Below are positions 54,350-63,865 of a stretch of 64,000 bases of DNA, one piece after another. The translations under genes and the position numbers were made by a program. This stretch comes from Bipolaris cookei (taxonomy: Eukaryota; Ascomycota; Dothideomycetes; Pleosporales; Pleosporaceae), in the NCBI GenBank assembly GCA_002286855.1, contig NRSV01000012.1, positions 496,001 to 560,000 of the forward strand. Reading direction: 5' to 3'. Position 1 is the stretch's first letter, and the number at the start of each line of letters is the position of its first letter. Below the pieces are notes generated by a model. That model was not told where the DNA came from. It worked only from the letters and a program-made list of their open reading frames with translations, and did no database searches.

Positions 54350-55322
54350 ATACAGTAGCGTCCAAAATGTTGGGTTCTCCGCGAGATCTCTTTGTTCTCT
54401 TATCAACCTACAGGAGAGTAATGAATCAGGAGCACAAACATGGCTAAGAAAGCAAAAGAGATTTCATTGATGAGGTTCAAACACATATTGAGCGCTTCTT
54501 CAAACGGGTATCCCTGTGTTTGGTTTGGACAATCTGGTACGACGTGGCAAGGACTATACGCAGTGAGCATGATTTGTCATCTTGATGCNGTAGCGTCGAT
54601 TATCTCCCCGTCACAATCTGGTGAATTCTTGTCTTTGGTTCTTTGATCACTCACGCGCCCATACAGTCATGCGTAAATGTCGCCAAAAGCAAGATACTCC
54701 TATTTGAGAAGTTTTGTGCCAAAAGTTAAAACCAGTGGAGCATTGTAGTAGTTATGGATGGTCAAGACGGGCGTAGCAGTATCGCTACACGCAGCAAGAA
54801 ATTCAAGCTAGGGAAGAAATTCAAGCAATTGGTACACAACATGATGCGTCCAATCTTTCCAGAGTGCTCTAAAAAGCAATTCTGAATAACAGTCTGGGTA
54901 CGTTCAATTTCCATGAGAGGCTGAAATTGGTGAAGTGTTGCACTCGCGAAACTGTAAGCTTGCATGCGCATGGTCAAGTAGCCTCATTGTTTTGATCACA
55001 TAGTATGTGGCGAATGATTAATGTAACACGTATCAAATTACTCAGTAACATACGGAGGTGCCTTTCAAAAGTGTTGTCTGCCAAGAATAATCTAACCGAA
55101 GTACTACCACCTTGGTAGAGGATTGTCTCCCTCCTCTATGTACTCATTATCACCCTGTAGCTCAATTATCTTTTAAATATGTATAAAAATTTGCTCAATC
55201 CAGGCTTGGATCTTAAGTTGCGAGAAATCTCTCCAGCATTTCTGCCAGATTCTAACTGCCTTAATCTTTGACTGCGGAGCTCCTTTCTTTGTAGTCTCTC
55301 TCTTCATATAGAACTAGTATGG
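54350..55322. other. LINE 5' flank and unassigned DNA, with single N at 54590
   Basis: Up to about 54450 this may be the LINE 5' UTR. The rest is AT-rich without genes. A single N at 54590 again marks a change in sequence character. The left arm of a 30-bp inverted repeat lies at 55051-55080. Confidence 0.45.
55051..55080 (+). repeat. left arm of a 30-bp inverted repeat
   Basis: Starts TACGGAGGTGCCTTTC. It matches the reverse complement of 59503-59532 at 29 of 30 bases. The two arms face inward around 4.4 kb of nested elements. Confidence 0.85.
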
Positions 55323-55330
55323 CTCAATAC

Positions 55331-55529
55331 CATACTTGGGAACAAGCAAGCAAGCAAGCACGCTTGCTTGGTTGCTTGCATATTACGCTTGGTTGCTTGC
55401 CTATTCAGGCAAGCCAAGCGCCTCTCTATAAACCTTCACCAATTAAGTGCAAGCCAAGCGGGCTCCTCTAAATTAGCAACCAAGCGTAACAAGCAAGCAG
55501 GCAAGCACGCTTGCTTGTTCCCAAGTATG
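55331..55529. mobile_element. 199-bp hAT-like MITE with 8-bp target duplication
   Basis: Terminal inverted repeats begin CATACTTGGGAACAAGCAAG at both ends (21 perfect bases, then imperfect AAGC-rich arms), flanked by the 8-bp direct repeat CTCAATAC (55323-55330 and 55530-55537). The interior is AT-neutral with many AAGC/GCTT tetramers and further inverted copies, so the transcript would fold into a long hairpin. It has no coding capacity. An 8-bp duplication is typical of hAT-family transposases; the family assignment rests on that and size. Confidence 0.88.
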
Positions 55530-55537
55530 CTCAATAC

Positions 55538-56099
55538 AGTTTGAACGTGGTGTAAAAGGATCTTAATCGGAAGTTTGCTTAGCTTAAAGCCTGTAGCAAT
55601 AGCTCTATTATTGCCGTCACCAACCATACGGCTAAGCCAAACGAATCAAAAATACGCTCTGCGAGCTATACAACTAGCTCCAACCCATCCAATCACAAAA
55701 GCTATTGCAAGGCTACAAAAAACAACCCTCCAGCTATCTGTCAGATGACAGCAACCTAAGCCGCGGAACGCAGTCGATATTATGCCAGGATATATCGGCA
55801 TGAATTACAGCCGACGTACTTTGATACTTACATGAAACAAGCACCTACCGAGGCAATAGCAAGACACTGCACATAAGTAATGGCAGAGAACAATCACAAC
55901 ACAGATCAATACAATTCATTTTTTCACAATCAATTGACCGTCCTCGATAACACATGACAATCTAACACTATCAAAAAAGCCATACAAGACTAGACAGCTA
56001 CCGGCTATCACGAGCTCCATCCAACATACCCAAGAGATAGAAGAAATCATCCCATACAAGTTCAGACCATGGAATTCTCTCAACTACAATATCTCTATA
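55538..56099. repeat. LTR-like fragment and unassigned DNA
   Basis: One unit of the 37-bp hairpin repeat (55786-55822) with its ACATGAAACAAG flank, similar to 40385-40440. The remainder, up to the RNase H fragment, is A-rich and unassigned. Confidence 0.5.
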
Positions 56100-57069
56100 T
56101 CAAAGAAATCCAAAGAAGAAGAGGCAGCAGCGCACAAAGATTATATCCAAACAATAGAAGACAACTCTATAGTAATCTACTCAGACGCCTCGAAAACTAA
56201 AGACGAAGATGGGATAGGAGTGGGCTTAGCAGCCTATAACCCAAACCAAGAAAAAATCTACGCAAGAAAAGAGAATATAGGTGACAACCAACTCGTCTAT
56301 AATGGAGAGCTTGAAGGAATTGCAATGGCCTTCGAGTACGCTGCTAAAACTGCCACTAAAGACCAAAAACATCCATGTTTACGCTGACAACCAGGCCGCA
56401 ATCTACAGGCTCCAAAGCCTATCAGATAAGCCCGGCCAGCAGTGGGTAATTCGGTGCCAAAAAGCTGCAAAATCTATCCGTAACAAAAAAGCAAAGATCT
56501 TCTTGAAATGGGCGCCAGGCCACACAGATATAGAGGGAAACGAAAAAGCAGACTCCTTAGCTAAGGAAGCTACAAAACAAACACCAAAAAAATCGCAAAC
56601 AAGCCTAGCCTTCCTAGGCACCAAGATCAAGCTCCTCCAACGAGCTAGCCAAGCAGAAGAGTGGAGAAAGTATAGGGAAAAAGCAAGAGAGAAGAAGACT
56701 AGCTACGGAGCTATCTTCGATCTTAAGCTTAAAAACCAACTAGCAATCCCAAGAGGCACGAAAAGAGAGATTTCAAGCTCTTTCTACTCCCTTAAGATAG
56801 GACACGGATACTTTAACTCCTACCTAAAGAGAGTGAATAGAAGAGAAACAGACCTCTGCCAATGTGGGAGACCACAAACAGCAGAGCATCTACTTCTATG
56901 CTGCGGCTTCTATAGCGCAGAAAGAAACCAGCTTAAAAAGACTCTAGGCCAAAAAGTACTTAAACTCCCACTCTTACTCCATACTTCGTGTGGTATAGAA
57001 GCTACCTTAGCTTTTATTACTAGTACGAAGATAGGAACAAGAAAGTGGTACCTAGGCCAGGAAGACTAG
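56100..57069 (+). pseudogene. LINE RNase H domain and 3' part, frameshifted fragment
   Basis: A reading frame from about 56100 gives the RNase H start IVIYSDASK (first Asp) and YNGELEGI (catalytic Glu). Near 56367 the frame shifts by one base in an AAAAA run, and the second frame continues with HVYADNQAAI (Asp) and WAPGHTDIEGNEKAD (last acid). After it comes the Cys/His element LCQCGRPQTAEHLLLCC common at the end of Tad1/I-type ORF2. The endonuclease and RT parts are missing. Codon use is A-rich, unlike the 51-54 kb LINE, so it is a different family. Confidence 0.85.
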
Positions 57070-57420
57070 AAAAGAATAAAAACAAGAAAGAAAACAGCAA
57101 GAAAGAAAGAAAAAGAAGAAAAACACGTTTGCTTTTATTTGCGTTTATTAGTACTATTTCCTTTCCCTCTAGAGAGCTCGCTGGAAGGCAGCTTAGCCGC
57201 CCTACATCTCTCCCTGTCACCAAACTGCTCTTTAGCACCAGGCATCTAGAAGGCTAGTAATAGCTGAGCTAGATAAAGGCCGAAGCACCCTAGTTATACT
57301 CTATAGCAGAAACCTCCAAATTGTAAATAAGAACTAGATAGAACGACCTTTGGCCAAAGTCTTACATAGCCAACGGCTGATACAGGACTATAAATGGAAT
57401 TAATAATAATAATAGCTCTA

Positions 57421-59265
57421 ACGTGGTTCATAAGCGAGTCGGCCACCCAAGCGAGTCGGCCACTTTGCACCGGCGCGTCGACGTCGACACTACAACGCGT
57501 CATGTCTCAACAGCGCACTTCTAAAACTTTATATACTGAATCAGATCTTCAGCTTGCTCTTTTTGATTTTCAATTGCAACGTGTTCAAAGCCAAAGGCGT
57601 GCTGCTTCTATCTATAACGTGCCCCGAACTACTCTCCAAGACCGACGCGCTGGGAAGCGCTCCCGCCGCGACTGTGAAGCGAACTCGAAACGCCTAAATA
57701 AGCTAGATGAGGAGGCTATAGTTAAGCGTATTCTTGAGGAGTCTGCGCGAGGATTTGCGCCTACAAAGCCTAACGTTCGAGCAATGGCTGATAAACTATT
57801 ACATGAACGGGAGAGTGACCCTGTTGGCAAGAACTGGGTTGATAACTTTGTCAAGCGAACTCCTGAGCTCCGTACGCGCTGGAGCCGTCCTTATGATCAC
57901 CAGCGAGCCGCCTGCGAGGACCCAGCGGCTATCCAGCGCTGGTTCGACTTAGTCCAGGCGACAAAGCCGAAGTGGGGTATTGTAGACGACGATATCTATA
58001 ACTTTGACGAAACTGGCTTTATGATGGGCAAGATTTTATCACAGTTAGTTATCACAGGCTCAGAAGGATATGGCAAAAAGAAGCGGATCCAGCCAGGCAA
58101 CCGTGAGTGGGTTACTGTGATCCAAGGCGTGGGCGCGTCGGGTCGCCGGCTACCCCCCTTCGTTATCTTTGCGGGCAAGGTGCTAATCGACGTGTGGTTT
58201 AAAAACCTGCCTACTGACTGGGTCCTTGAAGTCAGTCCTAACGGCTGGACGAATAATCAGCTTGCTCTTGCGTGGTTAGAGCACTTTGATACCCATACAA
58301 AGAGGCAGACTGTGGGTGGGTATCGACTGCTTATTATCGACGGCCATGAAAGCCACTGCTCTATCGATTTTCAGGATCTTTGCAAGGAGAAGAATATTAT
58401 TCTTCTCTGCATGCCTGCGCACTCGTCTCACCTGTTGCAGTCCCTTGACGTCGCCTGCTTTTCGCCGTTGAAGCGCAGGTATGGCGACGTCGTTTCGGGC
58501 TTGGCACGCAACCGCACCAACTATATCATTAAGGAGACCTTCCTACCAGCCTTTAGGGCTGCTTTTGAGCAGTCTATTACGAAAGAGGATATTCAAGCTG
58601 GCTTCAGAGGCGCTGGTCTAGTCCCACATGACCCACAGGCTGTGCTATCAAAGCTTGATGTAGTGGTGCAGACACCAAACAATCGCCGCGACGGGGAGGC
58701 GCCTGGGAGGCGCAGACACCGCGCAACGCGCGCGAAATTGAGGCTCAAAGTACTCTCATTCGACAGAGGGTAAGAAACCGCCCTGGGTCTTCTGCAAGTG
58801 CTCTTGACGAGAAGGTTGCACAGCTGAGTAAAGGGGCTCAGCAAATAGCACATGAAATGACGCTTATGAGAGGGGAAGTTGCTGCTCTTCGAGAGACTCT
58901 AAACGCAGTAAATAAGCGTAAAAGCAGCAAGCGGCGATACGTACGAACAGAAGAGACTCTTAATATAGGCGAGGTACAAGAAATACTAGCTGAACAGGCA
59001 GTTAGTAGTCGTGGTGGTGGTGAGAGCGCGTCGAAGAGGGTGCGAGGAGAGAGGCGGTGCGGGCGTTGCAAGCAGACTGGACACAACGCTCGTAACTGCG
59101 CAGTTGAGATAGATAGTGTAAGTGATAGCAGCGATTCTGACAATTAATTTGGCATATCGCGATAGTTTATTGACTGTGGTAAAAGTGCGTGATAATGTCT
59201 CGACGTCGACGCGCCGGTGCAAAATGGCGCGCTCGCTGCGGTGGCGACTCGCTTATGACCCACGT
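57421..59265 (+). mobile_element. pogo/Fot1-type element copy C (family 1), best preserved
   Basis: 1845 bp flanked by TA (57419-57420 and 59266-59267). Long imperfect inverted ends: ACGTGGTTCATAAGCGAG left, ACGTGGGTCATAAGCGAG right, continuing about 80 bp to a shared GGCGCGTCGACGTCGA block. At the left end the sub-terminal AAGCGAGTCGGCCAC is present twice in tandem, probably a transposase-binding site duplication. Size and TA target fit the Tc1/mariner-pogo superfamily. Confidence 0.9.
57502..59147 (+). pseudogene. DDE_1 transposase of copy C, one frameshift
   Basis: ATG at 57502; the first frame runs 423 codons to 58773. N-terminal helix-turn-helix region (YNVPRTTLQDRRAGKRSRRDC), a CENP-B-like second helix set, and the catalytic triad NFDETGF, IDGHESH and SLDVACF with 35 residues between the last two Asp, i.e. 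DD35D as in pogo/Fot1. Compared with copy B one base is missing near 58680, after the catalytic core. The frame then ends early, and the rest (coiled coil plus CGRCKQTGHNARNC knuckle, 58776-59147) lies in another frame. The core could still be made; the zinc-knuckle tail could not. Confidence 0.85.
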
Positions 59266-59593
59266 TATTAGAGATACAATCAATACTACGAGGATGAACA
59301 CCAGTTGGCGCGGAGACTTGTGACGTATTCTTGCTAATAGGTGAATTTAACTCGATAACTAAGGTACGGGTATATATATCAGTATAAGGAGCCATAGTAA
59401 GAAGATAACTACGTAGTAGCAGGTAGACTGATCAAACAGCTCCTCAGCTCAAAGGTGGGAGTTGCGCCAAGAAGAGTTGGGCCGAAGCGCCGAGATTAGC
59501 GTCAGACAATACTTTTGAAAGGCACCTCCGTAATCTGTTTCCATTTACCAAATCACCTACCACATTCAAACTCTCCCAAGTTCCCCTCGGGCT
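59266..59593. other. unassigned DNA with right arm of the 30-bp inverted repeat
   Basis: No gene. The right arm lies at 59503-59532. Confidence 0.5.
59503..59532 (-). repeat. right arm of a 30-bp inverted repeat
   Basis: Reverse complement begins TACGGAGGTGCCTTTC and matches 55051-55080 with one difference (base 23). Confidence 0.85.
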
Positions 59594-60320
59594 TTAGGCA
59601 TACACCTCTTCGTACGTGTCCACAGCCGTGCGTCCTGGCTCCGTGCCCGTCTCACTGCTGTCCTTGATCTTGGCGCTCTTGACACCATCCGCAAACTTGT
59701 TCCGGAGCAGATTGCTGCTCGCTATTTTTCGCTCAATAAATGAGTCGTGGTGCATCAGCCATCTGACAAATACTGTGGGATGGAGCTGGCCGATGCGGAG
59801 TTGGCGATTGGAAACCTGTACCGCCTTGCTGTTGTCACGCGTCGGCTCGAGCGCGTACAGAACATGGCCCTCGGTCAGTGTAATGGACTGGCAGATGGCG
59901 CCCAGTGCCGCCACCATGATCCACACCGGGCCTTGCACGTCCTGCCACCTTGGGACAGCCTCCTTGCGATCCTTGGAGGACGCGACGCTGACGGCAGCCT
60001 CATCTCCAAACTCCTGGACCAGCCTGCACCATAGCAGAGCCCGCGCGAGGCGTATACCGCTTGTGGTGATGTACTTGCTCTTGTACATGTACATCTCGCA
60101 ATTGGCCCTGCGCTGCGCATCTGGGTGAAGCACACGGCTCGTTTGGCTGCCTACCAGGCGTGCTTGCTCGATAATGTATGCAATCTTGGCGGAGCCCTGG
60201 CAACGTGTTGCTGCCTTTTCGTCTTGATCTTGATCTTTTGGGCGCTTTTGAATGTCTTCTGGAAGTGGTTTCAGTTGCCCATGAAGGTTTCCAATGAGAA
60301 GCTGGCCAAAGCACGTACAG
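59594..60320 (-). pseudogene. SNF2-family helicase C-terminal fragment
   Basis: An open frame of about 240 codons on the minus strand ends at 59594. Its middle and end match the helicase C domain of SNF2/Rad5-type ATPases: SAKIAYIIEQA near the start, then ITLTEGHVLYALEP, NRQLRIGQLHPTVFVRWL (motif VI is normally R..RIGQ) and DSFIERKI. The usual Gly-Gly-x-Gly before NLT and the first Arg of motif VI are altered, and a TGA ends the frame upstream. It lies alone between transposons and has no ATPase N-lobe. Either a captured gene piece or the stump of a host gene destroyed by insertions. Confidence 0.65.
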
Positions 60321-60631
60321 GTTCATGCGTAGACGTCTTGCGCTGCAAAGCTTTGGCTGCAAAGACTCCAGCAGTGCCGATGCCGTTCACCAGCGGCGAA
60401 CCCGTTATGCCAGTGACGCCTGGCCAATCCCTGTTCAGCACAGTTTTGGCGGAAACGGTCGACAACCTCAATGTACATAATGGTCTTGTCGCTAGCGGCA
60501 GCGTGTACCGTGCCGGACGGCGGTATGCCCGCTCCACCCCATCAAAGTCACCACAAAGTTGAGGCTGCAGAGCTCTACACAAAAGCTGTCATCGCAAGAT
60601 TTTCTAGTAGAGTAGTATAGTAATATTGATA
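60321..60631. other. upstream flank of the helicase fragment
   Basis: GC-rich like the fragment itself and might include more of its coding sequence in broken frames (Cys-rich translation near 60340-60420), but I cannot identify it. Confidence 0.4.
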
Positions 60632-61616
60632 ACGTATTTCACAAGCGAGCGCGCCACTTTGCACAGGCGCGTCGATGTCGAGACAACATCACGTAATGTC
60701 TCAACAACGTACTATTCAAACTTTCTATACTGAAGCAGATCTCCAGCTTGCTCTTTCTGATTACCAATCTCAACGTGTTAAAAGCCAAAGAGGTGCTGCC
60801 CCTATCTACAACGTCCCACGAAGAACAGTCCAGCGTAGAGACGCTGGGACACGCTTTCGACGCGACTGCGAAGCGAACTCGAAGCGCCTAAATAAGCTAG
60901 AAGAGGAGGCTGTAGTTAAGCGTATCCTTGAAGAGTCTGCGCGAGGATTTGCGCCTACAAAGGCCGACGTTCGAGTAATGGTTGATAAACTATTGCATGA
61001 GCGGGAGAGTAACCCTACTGGCAAGAACTGGGTTGACAACTTTGTCAAGCGAACCCCTGAGCTCCGTACGCGCTGGAGCCGTCCTTATGATCACCAGCGA
61101 GCCACCTGCGAGGATCCAGCGGCTATCCAGCGCTGGTTCGACTTTGTCCATGCGACAAAGCCGAAGTGGGGTATTGTGGACGATGATATCTATAACTTTG
61201 ATGAAACTGGCTTTATGATGGGCAAGATTTTATCACGGTTAGTTATCACAGGCTCAGAAGGATATGGCAAAAAGAAGCGGATCCAGCCAGGCAATCGTGA
61301 GTGGGTTACTGTGATCCAAGGCGTGGACGCGTCGGGTCGCCGGCTACTCTTCAAGAGGCTCTAGACGAATCAAATAAGCGTAAGAGCCGCAAGCATCGAT
61401 ACGTACGGACAGAGGAGACTCTTACTGTAGGCGATATGCAAGAAGTATTAGCTGAACGGGCGGGTAGTAGTCGTGGTGGTGGTGAAAGTGCGTCGAAGAG
61501 GATCCGAGGAGAGTAGCGGTGCGGGCGTTGCAAGCAGACTGGACACAACGTTCGTACCTGCGCAGTTGAGATAGATAGTGCAAGTGATAACGGCGATTCT
61601 GATAATCAATTTGGTA
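60632..61616 (+). mobile_element. pogo/Fot1-type copy F (family 1), internal-deletion derivative
   Basis: Starts ACGTATTTCACAAGCGAG after TA (60630-60631). ATG at 60696 opens 222 codons covering the helix-turn-helix region and first catalytic block NFDETGF, up to GVDASGRRL. There it jumps directly to the C-terminal coiled region (LQEAL...KRKSRK), deleting the second and third catalytic Asp. The frame then ends. The zinc-knuckle part downstream (61360-61610) has TAG in place of Arg before RCGRCKQTGHN. The right end is lost where copy E inserted at TA (61617-61618). It is non-autonomous. Confidence 0.85.
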
Positions 61617-61618
61617 TA

Positions 61619-63553
61619 ACGTGGTTTACAAGCGAGCGCCGCACCCCACCAACTTCGCGCACCTCTTTCATCTCAATACACAATGGCTCAACGTAGCGCT
61701 AGTCAGTTAGTTTCAAACGAATCAGATATTTAGCTTGCTATCTCTTCTATCAAGTCTGGTCAAATACAGAGCAATCGTAGTGCTGCTGCCATCTATAATG
61801 TGTCTGAACGAACGATCCGTCGCCGACGCGTCGGCAAGCCTGCGCGACGCGATTGCCAGCCCAACTCAAAGAAGCTCACTAAGCTAGAAGAGGAGATGAT
61901 AGTTGATCATATACTTGATCTAGATCTACGTGGATTTTCGCCTACCTACGCTGCTGCGCGCAATATGGCTGACAGACTCCTGGCCAGCGCCGCGCGCAGC
62001 CAGGTTGGTGTCCACTGGCCGCGCAACTTTGTCAAGCGTATAGACAGTCTTACCACATGTTTCAATCGAGCCTACGATAGGCAGAGAGCTCTATGTGAAG
62101 ATCCAGTCTTAATCAAGAGCTGGTTTGAGCTTGTAGAGCAAACGAAGGCCAAGTATGGCATCTGTAACGAGGACGTCTATAACTTCGACGAAGCTGGCTT
62201 TATGATGGGCAAGATTACTACTCAGCTTGTCATTACAGCGTCAGAGAGAAGAAGCCGGCCAAAGGCTATCCAGCCAGGTGGCCGAGAGTGGGTGACGTTT
62301 ATCGCTGGGATTAACGCAGCTGGCTGGTCTATCCCACCGTTTCTGATCTTTACTGGCAAGTATCACTTATCTGCCAACACCAAAGCACTGCCGTCACTGT
62401 GCATCAGGGCCTGTCATTGATTTGGCTAGTAGTCGGGGAAAAGATTACATAGTATTCCGTCTGCTNGAGGAGGCAGAGATCCCACGCGACTGGGCGATCG
62501 CAGTGAGCGATAACGGCTGGACGACTAATGAGCTAGGAGTTGAGTGGCTAAAGCACTTTGTCAAACATACAAATGGCAAGGTTATTGGGGCACGCCGGCT
62601 GCTTATTCTTGACGGCCATGAGAGCCACCAGTCACTTGAGTTCCAAGAGCTCTGCAAGAAGAACAATATCTACACGCTCTGTATGCCGCCTCACTCGTCT
62701 CACCTGCTCCAGCCTCTTGACGTTGGCTGCTTCTCGCCATTGAAGCGCGCGTATAGTCGTGAGGTCGAGAGTCTGATACGCAACTGTATCAACCACATCA
62801 CCAAGCTCGAGTTTCTACCAGCGTTTAAGGCAGCATTCGATCGATCTTTCACGCCAGCCAATATCTGCTCAGCTTTCCGAGGCGCAGGCCTTGTTCCTCT
62901 CCAGCCAGAAGCTGTTCTATCAAAGCTTGACGTAAAGCTGCGTACGCCTACTCCTCCAGCTACTCCTCCAGCTACTCTTACAGAAGCTCTCTGGCAGGCC
63001 TGTACGCCAGGCAACCTACGCGAGCTTGAAGCTCAATCAACGCTGATAAGTAATCGCGTTCGACAGCACAAAAGCTCATCACCAGCTTCAATTATCGCGG
63101 CAATTGGCCAGCTTAAGAAGGGGGCAGAGATAATGATGCTCTCAGCTGAGCTAATGCGCGATCGAATCGCCAGCCTTGAGAGAGCTAACACAGCAGTATC
63201 AGAGCGTAGAAAGCGTAAGAAAAAGCGGATACAGAAGCGTGGAGTCCTTACTAAGGGAGCTGGAGAGGACATACTTGCTCAACGTGAGGCTGATGAGCAG
63301 ATTATTCGTGAGGAGCGTCAAGGAGGAGAGCGATCAGGTGTCAGCCGCCGAGCTCTTACGCGCTGTAGTAGATGCAAAGAGACTGGTCATAACTCGCGTA
63401 CATGTAAAAAAGATACTCTAGATAGCAATTAATCTACTATCTTAATATCTATTAAAACCATCTATATGTGGTGGAGCTACACGCTTGTAAAGGTGTGCGA
63501 AGTTGGTGGGGTGCGGCGCTCGCTTGTACGCGGCGCTCGCTTGTAAACCACGT
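61619..63553 (+). mobile_element. pogo/Fot1-type element copy E (family 2), near full length
   Basis: 1935 bp between TA 61617-61618 and TA 63554-63555. Both ends begin ACGTGGTTTACAAGCGAG. The left end has one ACAAGCGAGCGCCGC; the right end has two in tandem. It sits exactly in the TA at the centre of a GGTATACC palindrome formed by copies F and G. About 91 foreign bases and an N (62466) interrupt the interior. Confidence 0.9.
61683..63432 (+). pseudogene. DDE_1 transposase of copy E
   Basis: ATG at 61683, then TAG at codon 17 (61731-61733) where the relatives have Gln (DLQLAL-type context). The rest reads helix-turn-helix (IYNVSERTIRRRRVGK), YNFDEAGFMMGK (first Asp), and is broken by a foreign stretch before the N at 62466. 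After it the frame resumes with LDGHESH and QPLDVGCF (second and third Asp, 35 apart), a TPPATPPAT linker, a coiled coil and the knuckle CSRCKETGHNSRTC. Family 2 differs throughout from family 1 but has the same architecture. Confidence 0.85.
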
Positions 63554-63555
63554 TA

Positions 63556-63865
63556 TACCAAATTAATTATCAGAATCGCCACTATCACTTGCACTATCTA
63601 TCTCAACTACGCAGGTACAAACGTTGTGTCCAGTCTGCTTGCAACGCCCGCATCGCCTCTCTCCTCGCACCCTCTTCGACGCACTCTCACCACCACCACG
63701 ACTACTACCTGCCTGTTCAGCTAGTATTTCTTGTACTTCGCCAACATTAAGAGTCTCTTCTGTCCGCACGTATCGCCGCTTGCGGCTCTTGCGCTTTGTT
63801 GCTGTATCTAGAGCCTCTTGAAGAGTAGCCAGCGACCCGACGCGCCCACGCCTTGGATTACAGTG
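63556..63865 (-). mobile_element. pogo/Fot1-type copy G (family 1), same deletion derivative as F
   Basis: Minus-strand fragment. It reads the C-terminal coiled region and knuckle CGRCKQTGHNVC.C, and shows the same junction as copy F: GGCTAC joined to TCTTCAAGAGGCTC. The inner part stops at about 63865, after ACTGTAATCCAAGGCG. The outer end is cut at the same TTTGGTA as F. Confidence 0.82.

Noticed and set aside
55331..55529. CRISPR-like array from repeated AAGC blocks
   Set aside because: No constant repeat-spacer order; the flanking target duplication and inverted ends show a MITE, and the genome is fungal.
60125..60562. Plus-strand frame with a hydrophobic segment
   Set aside because: Antisense of the helicase fragment region; hydrophobic part is the mirror of an Asp/Gln/Lys-rich stretch.
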